Source: an uncultured Collinsella sp.
Lineage (GTDB): Bacteria; Actinomycetota; Coriobacteriia; Coriobacteriales; Coriobacteriaceae
Direction: 5' to 3'
Assembly: GCA_902493375.1 (NCBI GenBank)
Contig: CABUPH010000005.1
Span: 1-64,000 of the forward strand
Length of the DNA: 64,000 nt
The notes below the pieces were generated by a model. It was given only the letters and a program-made list of their open reading frames with translations. It did no database searches and was not told the DNA's origin. The position numbers were made by a program, and so were the translations under genes. Numbering within the stretch: the stretch's first letter is position 1; every line of letters begins with the position of its first letter. Positions 7,719 to 17,211 of this stretch are shown here, piece after piece.

Positions 7719-9872
7719 TTACTGAACTTTGCTGGCAAACTCGAGGTATTGCATGCGCTGCAGCTTGTCGATCGTCGAGGCGTATGGGCTGTCTTCAGAT
7801 TCCAAGTCGTAGCGCAGCCCGTCGGCACCAAGGTAGCCGGCGACATTGATGGTGGGCACATCTGACCTTGTTGCAAGCAGAGCCTTTTGATAGTCGGTGA
7901 GCGGGGCGCCGATCTTATTAAGGGTAATGGCTGCAATCTCGTTTGCCCCGACGGTGTCGTAGACGTTGAGCTCGGTATTGCCGGCGATTTCATAGTTAGC
8001 CCAGACGAAATATGTCGACTGATAGATACGGAAAGCGTGGCTTGCCGTATCTTCCTGAGGGTACAGCTCGTCGTTGAGAGTCGTTGCGGCGCTCGGCTGA
8101 TGGTCGCCAAAAAAGACAAGGACAACCGGTCTGCCGATATTGCGGAGCTCGTTGATAAAGTACTCGAGGTCCCGGTCGGATGCGTTGATGCAGGTAAGAT
8201 AGGTGTTGAGCGCGCTATTGGCACCCTCGCTGGCTCCCTCGACCCAATAGTTTGTCAGCTCCTCGGCGGGAACGGTGCCATAGTCGTAGCCGCCGTGATT
8301 TTGCATCGTGACGTCAAAGATGAACTGTGGGGCTTCGTCGGTTCTAAGCAGGTCGAGTATCTTGTCGTAGGTGGCGTAGTCGCATACGCCGGCATGGTAA
8401 CAGGGCGCACCTTCGAAATCGCCGATTGAAAGAAAGTCTCCAAAGCCCAGCTGCTGATAGATTTTATCTCGATGGTAGTTGACGGGGTTTTGCGGGTGCA
8501 TAGCCGTAGCGGTATACCCAAGCTCTTTAAGGTCCTTTGCCAGGCTGTTGACGCCATTCATCTGGTACAGCTGATAGGGGATTTTGCCCAATCCGACAAA
8601 GGCCGTTGTCGCTCCGGTTAAAAATTCGAATTCGGAGTTCGCCGTTCCGCCACCGGCGACCGAAGCGAGCATGGTGCCGCGAACAAGTGTGTCGGGAAGC
8701 GAGTTGTAGAATGCGGGGCCGGTGTACCCGGCCGCCTGGAGCTGCTCAAAGCACGAAAGGTCGCTAAAACTCTCGTTCATGACGGCAACAATCGTCGGCT
8801 TGATTTCATTGAACTGGGCAACGGCCGCCGCGCGCTGCTCGCTCGAGCCATACGTGCTGTCGTAGGTGGCGGCGAGCTCCTGCTCGATGCTCTGCGCCTC
8901 ATCGGGCGTATAGCCTTCGGGTTTCTCAATGGGCAACTCGTTGACCATTTCGGTGAACGAAGTGATAAAACCCTGAGACGCATACGTGGTGATGGGCTGC
9001 CAACGGTCAAATCCAAAATTCAGCGCCTGCTCCAAGTCGATGCTGGAAAAGCCCGAGAGCCCCACAACGGTCACTAACAGAAAAGCACAGAGGTTAGCGG
9101 CGATTGCGGGGAAGACATGGGTGGGCGTACGGAGCTTTCGCGGACGGATAAGCGAAAGAAGCCCCAGGGAAATCTCCAGCAGGGCGAGAGAGGTTACGAT
9201 TCCGGCGGTAAAGGTAAACTCGTATCCCTCGCTCACCTCCATTGCGGTGCCAAGGGCCAAGATATCGCTTGGCAGGATGGCCTCGCCTTTAAACGTTATG
9301 ACGAAGTGCTCGGCAATGCCAAGGATACAGCAGGCGACGGGCACGAGGGCCATGACGCCTCCATGACGCTGTCCCAGCAAATAAAGGGAGAGCAGAACCG
9401 TCGCGAGCAGCCCGACGGAAAACCCGAATGAGTTGGCGGGAATGCGATAGAACGTTTCGTTGCAGGCAATTTCGAGTGAAACGAACGAGAGCGCTGAAAC
9501 AGCGGCGATGACAAGGATGTCACGGCAAATACAGGCAACCGTTCCCGTCGCAAGATCGGTTTGGTCGATAAGTCGCGAAACCAAGGGTTCGACAAGAAGT
9601 ATGACGGCGGCAGCACCGAGCGCCGAATAAGAAAGGACCCATAGGGAACTGTCCTCATTTACGAGCAATTGATTCGTAATCCATGCAGCTACCACGCCGA
9701 GCGGGATGAGGAGCGTCGCGCACCAAAAGACGCGGGCAATGGGCGGCTTTTCATTGTGTTTGATTGAAAAATACACGCGCACGACGACGGTGGCCACGAT
9801 AAGGACGGCGATGAATATGGGCAGATTGGCCATGTCGCTCGAAGTGATTTCAAGGGGGATATCTTCGGTCAT
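7719..9872 (-). CDS. LTA synthase family membrane sulfatase-fold protein
   Basis: A 717-residue polytopic membrane protein with a C-terminal extracellular alkaline-phosphatase/sulfatase domain. The N-terminal half holds several strongly hydrophobic segments (first at about residues 14-35). The catalytic part shows VAVMNESFSDLS (metal-ligand Glu), GGGTANSEFEFLTGA (the Thr nucleophile region of LtaS-like enzymes), and VFFGDHQPS. Family members transfer phosphoglycerol to make teichoic acid-type polymers or glycan decorations. Which polymer is made here cannot be read from sequence. ATG 9872 follows AGAGGAA, and an upstream start at 9935 has no such site. It is divergent from uvrA, with palindromic sites between. 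Confidence 0.85.
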   Translation of the reverse strand: MTEDIPLEITSSDMANLPIFIAVLIVATVVVRVYFSIKHNEKPPIARVFWCATLLIPLGVVAAWITNQLLVNEDSSLWVLSYSALGAAAVILLVEPLVSRLIDQTDLATGTVACICRDILVIAAVSALSFVSLEIACNETFYRIPANSFGFSVGLLATVLLSLYLLGQRHGGVMALVPVACCILGIAEHFVITFKGEAILPSDILALGTAMEVSEGYEFTFTAGIVTSLALLEISLGLLSLIRPRKLRTPTHVFPAIAANLCAFLLVTVVGLSGFSSIDLEQALNFGFDRWQPITTYASQGFITSFTEMVNELPIEKPEGYTPDEAQSIEQELAATYDSTYGSSEQRAAAVAQFNEIKPTIVAVMNESFSDLSCFEQLQAAGYTGPAFYNSLPDTLVRGTMLASVAGGGTANSEFEFLTGATTAFVGLGKIPYQLYQMNGVNSLAKDLKELGYTATAMHPQNPVNYHRDKIYQQLGFGDFLSIGDFEGAPCYHAGVCDYATYDKILDLLRTDEAPQFIFDVTMQNHGGYDYGTVPAEELTNYWVEGASEGANSALNTYLTCINASDRDLEYFINELRNIGRPVVLVFFGDHQPSAATTLNDELYPQEDTASHAFRIYQSTYFVWANYEIAGNTELNVYDTVGANEIAAITLNKIGAPLTDYQKALLATRSDVPTINVAGYLGADGLRYDLESEDSPYASTIDKLQRMQYLEFASKVQ

Positions 9873-9882
9873 GGACGTTCCT

Positions 9883-9924
9883 CTGTTACAGCAAATTAAG
9901 TTCAGTATTAGGTTACTGTAACCT
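9883..9924. promoter_or_regulatory. Paired palindromes between the LTA synthase-like gene and uvrA
   Basis: Two perfect palindromes, CTGTTACAG (9883-9891) and AGGTTACTGTAACCT (9910-9924), share the GTTAC/GTAAC half-sites. The first lies directly upstream of the LTA synthase-like ribosome site. They look like operators for a dimeric regulator. Which regulator is unknown. Confidence 0.5.
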
Positions 9925-9990
9925 TTCCACGGCATTTCGAGAAACGAAGCACCCGATACGCAAAGCTAAAGGTCTGCGAATCTTGTATTA

Positions 9991-10004
9991 CGAACATCTG
10001 TGCG
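9991..10004 (+). promoter_or_regulatory. LexA-like site upstream of uvrA (tentative)
   Basis: CGAACATCTGTGCG resembles the Gram-positive SOS operator (CGAAC-N4-GTTCG type), with mismatches in the right half. It lies 62 bases before the uvrA start. uvrA is SOS-controlled in many bacteria, but the match is imperfect. Confidence 0.35.
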
Positions 10005-10065
10005 CGTCGAGTGCGCTAAACTCATCGGCAGTATGATTCGATGCAATAGGAGGCAAGGAGCTTCC

Positions 10066-12945
10066 ATGTCTGATTCTTCTATCGTTATTCGCGGCGCTCG
10101 TGAGCACAACCTCCGTGATATCGATGTTTCCATTCCGCGTGACCAACTCGTGGTCATTACCGGTCTTTCTGGCTCGGGCAAGAGCTCGCTGGCATTTGAC
10201 ACTATCTATGCCGAGGGCCAGCGTCGATACGTCGAGAGCCTTTCGAGCTATGCGCGCCAGTTCTTGGGCCAGATGGACAAACCCGACTTGGATTCAATCG
10301 ACGGCCTTTCGCCGGCGGTGTCGATCGACCAAAAGACGACGTCTAAAAACCCTCGCTCGACGGTTGGCACCGTAACCGAGATTTATGACTATCTGCGCCT
10401 GCTGTTCGCCCGTGTGGGCACCCCGCACTGTCCCGAATGCGGCCGCGTCATTGAGCGCCAGACGACCGACCAGGTTGCCGACAAGGTCTTGGCGGCGGGG
10501 GAGGGCCGCCGCGCGTTTGTGCTGGCACCGGTAGTGCGCGGGCGAAAAGGCGAGTTCACCAAACTGTTTGAGGACCTTCGTGCCGAGGGCTTTAGCCGCG
10601 TGCGTGTCGACGGTGAAGTGCGCTCGCTCGACGATCCGATCGATCTGGACAAGAAGTTCAAGCACGATATCGAGGTCGTGGTCGATCGCATCGTAATCCG
10701 TGAGAACTCTCTGGGCCGTATCGCCGAGTCTGTTGAGCAGGCGACCGCGCTGGCTCACGGCAATGTAAACGTGTACATGCTGCCCGATCGTGATGCTCCC
10801 GAGGGGACCGAGGGCGAGCTGCTGGAGTATTCGTTGGCCTTGGCATGCCCGGAGCATGGTCACTCCATTGACGATCTTCAGCCGCGTGATTTTTCGTTCA
10901 ACGCTCCCTATGGCGCATGTCCTGAGTGCGACGGCCTGGGCTTTAAGAAAACCGTTGATGCCGAGGCGCTGATCGAGGACCCCTCGAAGTCCATTGCCGA
11001 CGGAGTCTTTGGTAGCCTGTTTGGCAATTCGAACTACTATCCGCAGATTTTTGCTGCGGTCTGCAAACACTTTAAGGTGAGCACCGATACGCCGTGGGAG
11101 GACTTGCCCCCTCGCGTGCGTCGTGCATTCTTGGATGGCCTGGGCGATACGAAGATCTCGGTCGACTACCAAAAGCTCGACGGACGTCGTAGCCAGTGGG
11201 ATACCAAGTTTTCGGGCGTTCGCAACATCCTGTACGAACGCTATACCGAGACGACGAACGAGAACACCAAGGCGCGCTTGGAGAAGTACATTCGCGAGGA
11301 ACCGTGCTCGAGCTGCCACGGCGCTCGTTTGCGCCCTGAGATGCTCGCCGTCACCGTGGGCGGCAAGTCCATTTACGAGGTTTGTTGCCTGTCGTGCCGT
11401 GAGTCGCTCGAGTTTTTTGAGGGCCTGGAGCTCACCGAGCGCCAACAGTTTATCGGCGGGCGCATCGTCAAGGAAATCCTGGAGCGCTTGCGTTTTCTGG
11501 TCGATGTTGGACTCGACTATCTGACGCTCGATCGTGCCTCGGCGACGCTTTCCGGTGGCGAGGCGCAGCGTATTCGCCTGGCAACACAGATCGGCGCGGG
11601 TCTCATGGGCGTGCTCTATATTCTGGACGAGCCCTCGATCGGTCTTCATCAGCGTGACAACGAGCGCTTGATTAAGACGCTCGAGCGCCTGCGCGATATC
11701 GGCAATACCGTTATCGTCGTCGAACACGACGAGGATACAATCCGTGCCGCCGATTACGTGATCGACATGGGGCCCGGCGCCGGCGTCAACGGCGGACACG
11801 TAGTCGCGGCGGGAACGCCTGCCGATATCATGGCGTGTCCTGAGTCGATGACGGGCGCTTATCTGACCGGCAAACGAATGATCCGGGTGCCTGATGAACG
11901 GCGCAAGCCCGGTCGCGGCTGCCTTAAAATTACGGGCGCTCGAGCCAACAACCTCAAAAACGTTACTGCCAAGATCGAGTTTGGTACGCTTACGGTTGTT
12001 ACCGGCGTGTCGGGATCGGGCAAGAGCTCCCTGGTTACCGATACCATTGCGCCTGCCCTTACGAATGCCATTCACCGTTCGACGCGCCCTGTGGGTCCAT
12101 ATAAGAAAATCGAGGGCATCGAGTGTATCGATAAGGTTATCGATATTGACCAGTCGCCGATTGGCCGCACGCCGCGTTCCAACCCTGCTACCTATATCGG
12201 CCTGTGGGATGATCTTCGCGCGCTGTTTGCGAGTACGCCGGAGTCGAAGGCGCGCGGCTACTCGCCGGGTCGTTTCTCCTTTAATGTGAGTGGCGGGCGC
12301 TGTGAAGCGTGCAAGGGCGACGGACAGATCAAGATCGAGATGCACTTCCTTCCCGATATCTACGTTCCCTGCGAAGTTTGCGGCGGTAAACGCTACAACC
12401 GCGAGACACTCGAGGTCACCTACCGTGGCAAGACCATCTCGGACGTACTTGACATGAGCGTGGCCGAGGCACTGGCTTTCTTTGGGAATATCCCGCAGAT
12501 TAAGCGCAAGCTTCAGACGCTGTACGATGTAGGCTTGGGCTACGTGAGCCTGGGCCAGCCCGCCACGACGCTCTCGGGCGGCGAGGCGCAGCGTGTGAAA
12601 CTCGCCAAGGAGCTTCATCGACGCCAGACGGGCAAGACGTTCTATATTTTGGACGAGCCGACGACCGGCCTTCATTTTGAGGACGTCCGCCAGCTGCTCG
12701 ATGTGCTGCAGCGCTTGGTCGATGCGGGCAACACGGTGCTGGTGATTGAACACAACCTTGATGTCATCAAGGTTGCCGACCGCCTGATCGATATGGGTCC
12801 CGAGGGCGGTAACGGCGGCGGAACCGTCGTGGTTTCGGGCACACCGGAGCAGGTTGCGGACTGTCCGCAGAGTTATACGGGCAAGTTTTTGGCGCCGTTG
12901 CTCAGGCGCGACCGGGAGCGTCAGGCTCAACTTGATGCTCAATAA
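10066..12945 (+). CDS. uvrA: Excinuclease ABC subunit A
   Basis: Damage-recognition ATPase of nucleotide excision repair, forming a UvrA2 dimer that loads UvrB. The length of 959 residues is standard. It contains two ABC modules: Walker A GLSGSGKSSLAF near residue 34 and GVSGSGKSSLVT near residue 650. The signature motifs are LSGGEAQRIRLA and LSGGEAQRVKLA. Zinc-binding CxxC pairs are present (CPEC, CSSC/CLSC and CEAC/CEVC). ATG 10066 is preceded by AGGAGGCAAGGAG and chosen over an in-frame start at 10000. It stands alone as a transcription unit between a divergent gene and a hairpin. Confidence 0.97.
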   Translation: MSDSSIVIRGAREHNLRDIDVSIPRDQLVVITGLSGSGKSSLAFDTIYAEGQRRYVESLSSYARQFLGQMDKPDLDSIDGLSPAVSIDQKTTSKNPRSTVGTVTEIYDYLRLLFARVGTPHCPECGRVIERQTTDQVADKVLAAGEGRRAFVLAPVVRGRKGEFTKLFEDLRAEGFSRVRVDGEVRSLDDPIDLDKKFKHDIEVVVDRIVIRENSLGRIAESVEQATALAHGNVNVYMLPDRDAPEGTEGELLEYSLALACPEHGHSIDDLQPRDFSFNAPYGACPECDGLGFKKTVDAEALIEDPSKSIADGVFGSLFGNSNYYPQIFAAVCKHFKVSTDTPWEDLPPRVRRAFLDGLGDTKISVDYQKLDGRRSQWDTKFSGVRNILYERYTETTNENTKARLEKYIREEPCSSCHGARLRPEMLAVTVGGKSIYEVCCLSCRESLEFFEGLELTERQQFIGGRIVKEILERLRFLVDVGLDYLTLDRASATLSGGEAQRIRLATQIGAGLMGVLYILDEPSIGLHQRDNERLIKTLERLRDIGNTVIVVEHDEDTIRAADYVIDMGPGAGVNGGHVVAAGTPADIMACPESMTGAYLTGKRMIRVPDERRKPGRGCLKITGARANNLKNVTAKIEFGTLTVVTGVSGSGKSSLVTDTIAPALTNAIHRSTRPVGPYKKIEGIECIDKVIDIDQSPIGRTPRSNPATYIGLWDDLRALFASTPESKARGYSPGRFSFNVSGGRCEACKGDGQIKIEMHFLPDIYVPCEVCGGKRYNRETLEVTYRGKTISDVLDMSVAEALAFFGNIPQIKRKLQTLYDVGLGYVSLGQPATTLSGGEAQRVKLAKELHRRQTGKTFYILDEPTTGLHFEDVRQLLDVLQRLVDAGNTVLVIEHNLDVIKVADRLIDMGPEGGNGGGTVVVSGTPEQVADCPQSYTGKFLAPLLRRDRERQAQLDAQ

Positions 12946-12965
12946 ATAGGCGATTCAGTTTATGG

Positions 12966-12996
12966 GCGCCATCGACTCCTTGTGATTCGATGGCGC
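12966..12996 (+). terminator. Hairpin after uvrA
   Basis: GCGCCATCGA and TCGATGGCGC form a perfect 10-bp stem with an 11-base loop, 20 bases after the uvrA stop. The T tract is weak (TTGCTGTG), so termination may be partial. Confidence 0.6.
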
Positions 12997-13077
12997 TTGC
13001 TGTGTCGAAGTGACGTATGCAGCCGAATTGGACATATACTTAATCTTTACGTCCGAATGCGAGGGAAAGGATATGTC

Positions 13078-13578
13078 ATGGCAAAGGCTGTAAAGACGCC
13101 AAAAACCAATGCGATGCGCGAGCTGGAAAGCGCCGGCATTTCCTATGTTCTACATACGTACGAAGACGATGGTGATGAGTCGGTGGGCCTGGGGGTCGCG
13201 ATTTCGGAGCAGCTTGGCGAGGAGCCCGGTCAAGGATTTAAGACTTTGGTCTGCGTGACACCGTCCAACGACTATGTTGTGTGCTGCATCCCTGTTGCCG
13301 ACGAGCTCGATCTAAAGTCCGCCGCGCGTGCCGCAGGGGAGAAGTCCTTGGCCATGATGCATGTGAAGGATTTGCTTGCGGCGACTGGCTACGTTCGCGG
13401 CGGCTGCAGCCCGGTCGGTATGAAAAAACGCTACCGGACGCTCATTGATGAGACATGCGTCCTTTGGGATACCATTTTTATTTCGGGAGGCAAGCGTGGT
13501 TATCAGCTCGAGCTTGCACCCGATGATTTAATTGCATTTTGCGGGGCGACGGTTGCCGCGATTACGAGAGAGGACTGA
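13078..13578 (+). CDS. ybaK: YbaK/EbsC-type aminoacyl-tRNA deacylase
   Basis: Hydrolyses mischarged Cys-tRNA(Pro) in trans, keeping translation accurate. The 166-residue cytosolic protein covers the whole YbaK fold, with the conserved Lys region FKTLVCV and the GGCSPVGMKK loop typical of YbaK proteins. The final part, FISGGKRGYQLELAPDDLIAF, matches the family end. ATG 13078 has a GGGAAAGG site upstream. The open frame to 12982 is probably leader. Four bases separate its stop from murJ, so both are likely on one transcript with uvrC. Confidence 0.88.
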   Translation: MAKAVKTPKTNAMRELESAGISYVLHTYEDDGDESVGLGVAISEQLGEEPGQGFKTLVCVTPSNDYVVCCIPVADELDLKSAARAAGEKSLAMMHVKDLLAATGYVRGGCSPVGMKKRYRTLIDETCVLWDTIFISGGKRGYQLELAPDDLIAFCGATVAAITRED

Positions 13579-13581
13579 GCG

Positions 13582-15264
13582 ATGCCGCAGGAAGAATTGA
13601 AGCGCGGAGCTCATTTTGCAAAAGAATCTGCGCCTCAGACACCCTCATCCGAAGCTTCTTCGTCGCGAGATGACACTGACGACATGGGTTCGTCGGACTA
13701 CTCCACGGTTGGTCGTTCCGCCGGGCTTATGACCATCCTGACTATCGTGTCTCGCGTCACCGGTTTTATCCGCACGTGGGCAATGGCGGCCGCTATCGGC
13801 ATGTCGCTGCTCTCGTCCTCCTATCAGGTCGCCAACAACCTGCCCAATATGCTCTACGAACTCGTGATGGGCGGCATGCTCGTGACGGCGTTTTTGCCCG
13901 TATACATGGGCGTGAGGCGTGAGCAGGGTCGCGAGGCCTCGAACGAGTACGTGGGCAACCTGCTCGGCATTCTGCTTCTGGTACTGGGTGGCATTTCGTT
14001 GCTGGGGACCGTGTTCGCCCCGGGCTTTATCTGGACGCAATCGTTCCTTTCGGGTGACGGCGGCAGCATGGATACCGCTGCGTTCATGTTTCGTTTCTTT
14101 GCCATCCAGATTCTGTTTTATGGTTTGGGCTCGGTGTTCTCGGGCGTTCTCAACGCACACCGCGACTACTTCTGGTCGACGTTTGCCCCGGTCCTCAACA
14201 ATGTGATCGTCATTGCGAGCTTTATGGGTTTTGCGCCCGTGTCCGCGCAGTTTGGCGAACGTGCCGGCATCATCTTGATTGCGGCCGGTACGACCCTCGG
14301 TGTCTTTGTTCAGATGGCATGTCAGATTCCCGCGCTTGGCAAGCACGGCGTGCATCCCCATATCCATATCGACTTTAAGGACCCCGCGCTTCGCCAGACG
14401 ATTGCGCTCGGTATCCCGACGCTGCTTGCCACGGTGTGCATGTTTGTCTCGACTTCTATCACCAACGCTGCCGCGCTGGTTGTCCAGCCCGAGACTGGTC
14501 CTTCCGTCATCGCCTATGCGCGCCTGTGGTACACGCTGCCCTACGCGCTGATTGCCGCCTCGCTTTCGACGGCGCTCTATACCGAGCTCTCTCACGACGC
14601 ACAGGAGAAGGATTACGACAGCGTTCGCACGGGCATTTCGCGTGGCGTCGCCCAGATGCTGTTCTTCCTGATTCCGTTCGCGCTGTACCTGATTGTCTTC
14701 GCGCGTCCGCTCAACATGATTTACTGTGCCGGCAAGTTTGATGAGTCCGGCGTGGCGCTGGTGTCTGAGTTCCTTGTCTACCTGGCGTTCTCGCTGCCGC
14801 TCTACGGCGTGGTCGTGTTGATGCAGAAGAGCTTCTCTGCCTTGCTCGACATGAAGCCCTATAGCCGATATTGCCTGTATTCTGCCATCGGCCAGGCCGG
14901 CTCGGTTCTGCTGTTTGGCGTTGTGCTGGGCTTCGGTATGCCGGCAATCGCGCTTTCGTATGTTGTCGACTACGTGATCTTGGTCGGCTGTTCGCTGTGG
15001 TGGCTGCGTCGTCGCTTGCGTGGCCTTCAGGTCAAATCTATCCTGCATGGCGGTTTCTTTGGCCTTTTGCTTGGCGGCCTGGGTGCTGCCGCAGGCGCCG
15101 GCGTCATGTGGGCGCTTGAACACTTTGTCGGGGCACTTGGCGGCTCGATTCTGATTACTCTTGGCTACGTTTGCGTTGCGGGTGTCGTCTCGCTTGCTGT
15201 TACCTTTGGCCTTGCCGTCGTCCTTAAGATGCCCGAGGTCTCGGCGCTGCTTCGTCGTAAGTAG
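13582..15264 (+). CDS. murJ: Lipid II flippase MurJ
   Basis: A 560-residue integral membrane protein of the MurJ/MviN family. It moves the lipid-linked peptidoglycan precursor to the outer face of the membrane. A hydrophilic N-terminal tail of about 45 residues rich in Ser and Asp precedes the first membrane segment. The MurJ core follows (TILTIVSRVTGFIRTWAMA; VANNLPNMLYELVMGG; AVPFYALG-like loops), with about 14 hydrophobic segments to the end. Start ATG 13582 has AGAGGA in front. Its TAG is followed without a gap by the GTG of uvrC. Confidence 0.92.
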   Translation: MPQEELKRGAHFAKESAPQTPSSEASSSRDDTDDMGSSDYSTVGRSAGLMTILTIVSRVTGFIRTWAMAAAIGMSLLSSSYQVANNLPNMLYELVMGGMLVTAFLPVYMGVRREQGREASNEYVGNLLGILLLVLGGISLLGTVFAPGFIWTQSFLSGDGGSMDTAAFMFRFFAIQILFYGLGSVFSGVLNAHRDYFWSTFAPVLNNVIVIASFMGFAPVSAQFGERAGIILIAAGTTLGVFVQMACQIPALGKHGVHPHIHIDFKDPALRQTIALGIPTLLATVCMFVSTSITNAAALVVQPETGPSVIAYARLWYTLPYALIAASLSTALYTELSHDAQEKDYDSVRTGISRGVAQMLFFLIPFALYLIVFARPLNMIYCAGKFDESGVALVSEFLVYLAFSLPLYGVVVLMQKSFSALLDMKPYSRYCLYSAIGQAGSVLLFGVVLGFGMPAIALSYVVDYVILVGCSLWWLRRRLRGLQVKSILHGGFFGLLLGGLGAAAGAGVMWALEHFVGALGGSILITLGYVCVAGVVSLAVTFGLAVVLKMPEVSALLRRK

Positions 15265-17211
15265 GTGCGCGTGGCCGGTCACGACAACATTCCAACGCTT
15301 GCCGAACAGGTTTCGCGCGTTCCCACACAGCCCGGATGCTACCTTTGGAAGGATGCCAAGGGCGATGTCATCTACGTGGGCAAGGCGAAAAACCTGCGCG
15401 CCCGCATGCGTCAATACGTGACACTGCAGGATGAGCGTCAAAAGATCCCGCTGATGATGCAGCTGGTGGCGAGCTTTGACTATATCGTGGTGGAGACCGA
15501 GCACGAGGCGTTGGTGCTCGAGCGCAATTTGATTGGTCAGTACCATCCGTACTTTAACGTCGACCTCAAGGATGACAAGAGCTACCCCTTTATCGCCATT
15601 ACAAAGGGCGACCTGTATCCCGCTATCAAATATACGCGTGAGTGCCATAAGCCGGGAACGCGTTATTTTGGTCCCTATACTGACAGCCGCGCGGCGCGTG
15701 AGACCATTGACACGCTGCGCAAGGTGATCCCGATCTGCTCGGCTTCTTGTGCGGAATGGCGTCGTTGTCGTCGTATCGTCGAGTCCCACAAGGGCGAGGA
15801 AGACATCGTCAATATGATTTGCGCGCAAAACGGGCGTCCCTGCTTTGACTACCATGTCGGGCGCGGCCCGGGTGCGTGTGTCGGCGCGATTTCCCTGGCA
15901 GACTATGCCAAGAACGTCAAGCGTGTCGAGCGCTTCTTGTCGGGCCATCGCAAGGATGTCGTCGATGAGCTGACCTCCGAGATGGCGGATGCCGCCGAGG
16001 CGCTCGACTTTGAGCGCGCGGCACGCGTCAAACGTCGTTTGGAGGTCATCAGGGGTCTGGACGATCGTCAGCAAGTCGTTTTTCCCTCCAGTGTCGATAT
16101 CGATGTCATCGGTTTCTATCGCGAGGAGACCATCTCCGCCGCTTGCGTCTTTGTCGTGCGTGAGGGTCGAACGGTTCGAACCTGCGAGTTTATTCTCGAT
16201 AAGGGTTTGGATGTCGACGAAGAGGAACTTCAATCGGGCTTTCTTAAGCGCTATTACGACGAGACGGCTGATATTCCAGCTGAGATAAACCTCTCTGTCG
16301 AGCTTGAGGATGCGGAGGCGCTGGGGGAGTGGCTTGCTGGCAAGCGTGAGCGTTCCTGCCATCTCCATAGGCCGCAGCGTGGCGAAAAGCACCGTTTGCT
16401 CGATATGGCATCCAAAAATGCGCGCCATGCCCTCATGCGCTACATGATGCGAACGGGGTACGCTGACGACCGCACCAATCAGGCGCTCCTAGAGCTCGAA
16501 AGCGCACTGGCGCTGCCGGCGCCGCCGATGCGTATCGAGTGCTTCGATATCTCGACGCTGCACGGAACCTTTACCGTCGCCTCGATGGTGGTGTTTACCA
16601 ACGGGCGCGCCGACAAGAGCCAGTACCGTCGTTTTAAAATTCAGGCCGAATTGGACGAGGCAAACGACTTCGTGTCGATGTCCGAGGTTTTGGGACGACG
16701 CTATGCTCCCGAGCGCATGGCCGACGAGCGCTTTGGATCGCGCCCCGATTTGCTCGTTGTCGACGGCGGTAAGCCGCAATTGACCGCTGCGATCAAGCAA
16801 CTTGAAACTCTTGGGCTCGATATACCAGTTTGTGGCTTGGCGAAGGCCGACGAGGAAGTTTTTGTGCCTTGGGACGAGACTCCTGTCGTGCTGCCGACCG
16901 GGTCTGCTTCGCTCTATCTAATTAAACAGGTGCGCGATGAGTCCCACCGATTTGCAATCACGTTCCACCGCGAGTTGCGCGATAAAGCCATGACGGTTTC
17001 GGTACTCGATGACGTTCCAGGCGTGGGACCCACCAGAAAACGTGCCCTTATGCGCCATTTTGGCTCGATGAAGCGTTTGCGCGCGGCGAGCGAGCAAGAG
17101 ATCGCGGAAGTTCGCGGCATACCTGCCGATGTTGCCAAGGCGGTCCACGAGGCGCTCGTTGCATGGAATGCCGAGCGCGCCGAGGCGGCGGCTGGCCATT
17201 CCGATAGCTAA
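15265..17211 (+). CDS. uvrC: Excinuclease ABC subunit C
   Basis: Dual-incision nuclease of excision repair. The 648-residue protein has the N-terminal GIY-YIG nuclease (PGCYLWKDAKGDVIYVGKAKNLRARM spans residues 18-43; key motif pieces are GCYLW and VIYVGKAKNLR). A UVR motif follows at about residues 235-270. Next come the RNase H-like second nuclease (IECFDISTLHGT, VVDGGKPQL) and tandem helix-hairpin-helix segments (VPGVGPTRKRALMRHFGS). The GTG at 15265 directly follows the murJ stop, so translation is probably coupled. A second GTG at 15271 is a possible alternative. It ends a transcription unit before the accessory nan cluster. Confidence 0.95.
   Translation: MRVAGHDNIPTLAEQVSRVPTQPGCYLWKDAKGDVIYVGKAKNLRARMRQYVTLQDERQKIPLMMQLVASFDYIVVETEHEALVLERNLIGQYHPYFNVDLKDDKSYPFIAITKGDLYPAIKYTRECHKPGTRYFGPYTDSRAARETIDTLRKVIPICSASCAEWRRCRRIVESHKGEEDIVNMICAQNGRPCFDYHVGRGPGACVGAISLADYAKNVKRVERFLSGHRKDVVDELTSEMADAAEALDFERAARVKRRLEVIRGLDDRQQVVFPSSVDIDVIGFYREETISAACVFVVREGRTVRTCEFILDKGLDVDEEELQSGFLKRYYDETADIPAEINLSVELEDAEALGEWLAGKRERSCHLHRPQRGEKHRLLDMASKNARHALMRYMMRTGYADDRTNQALLELESALALPAPPMRIECFDISTLHGTFTVASMVVFTNGRADKSQYRRFKIQAELDEANDFVSMSEVLGRRYAPERMADERFGSRPDLLVVDGGKPQLTAAIKQLETLGLDIPVCGLAKADEEVFVPWDETPVVLPTGSASLYLIKQVRDESHRFAITFHRELRDKAMTVSVLDDVPGVGPTRKRALMRHFGSMKRLRAASEQEIAEVRGIPADVAKAVHEALVAWNAERAEAAAGHSDS

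Noticed and set aside
10294..16428. Long antisense frames opposite uvrA (882 codons) and murJ-uvrC (927 codons)
   Set aside because: Both are shadows of clearly identified genes on the other strand, caused by G+C-rich third positions.
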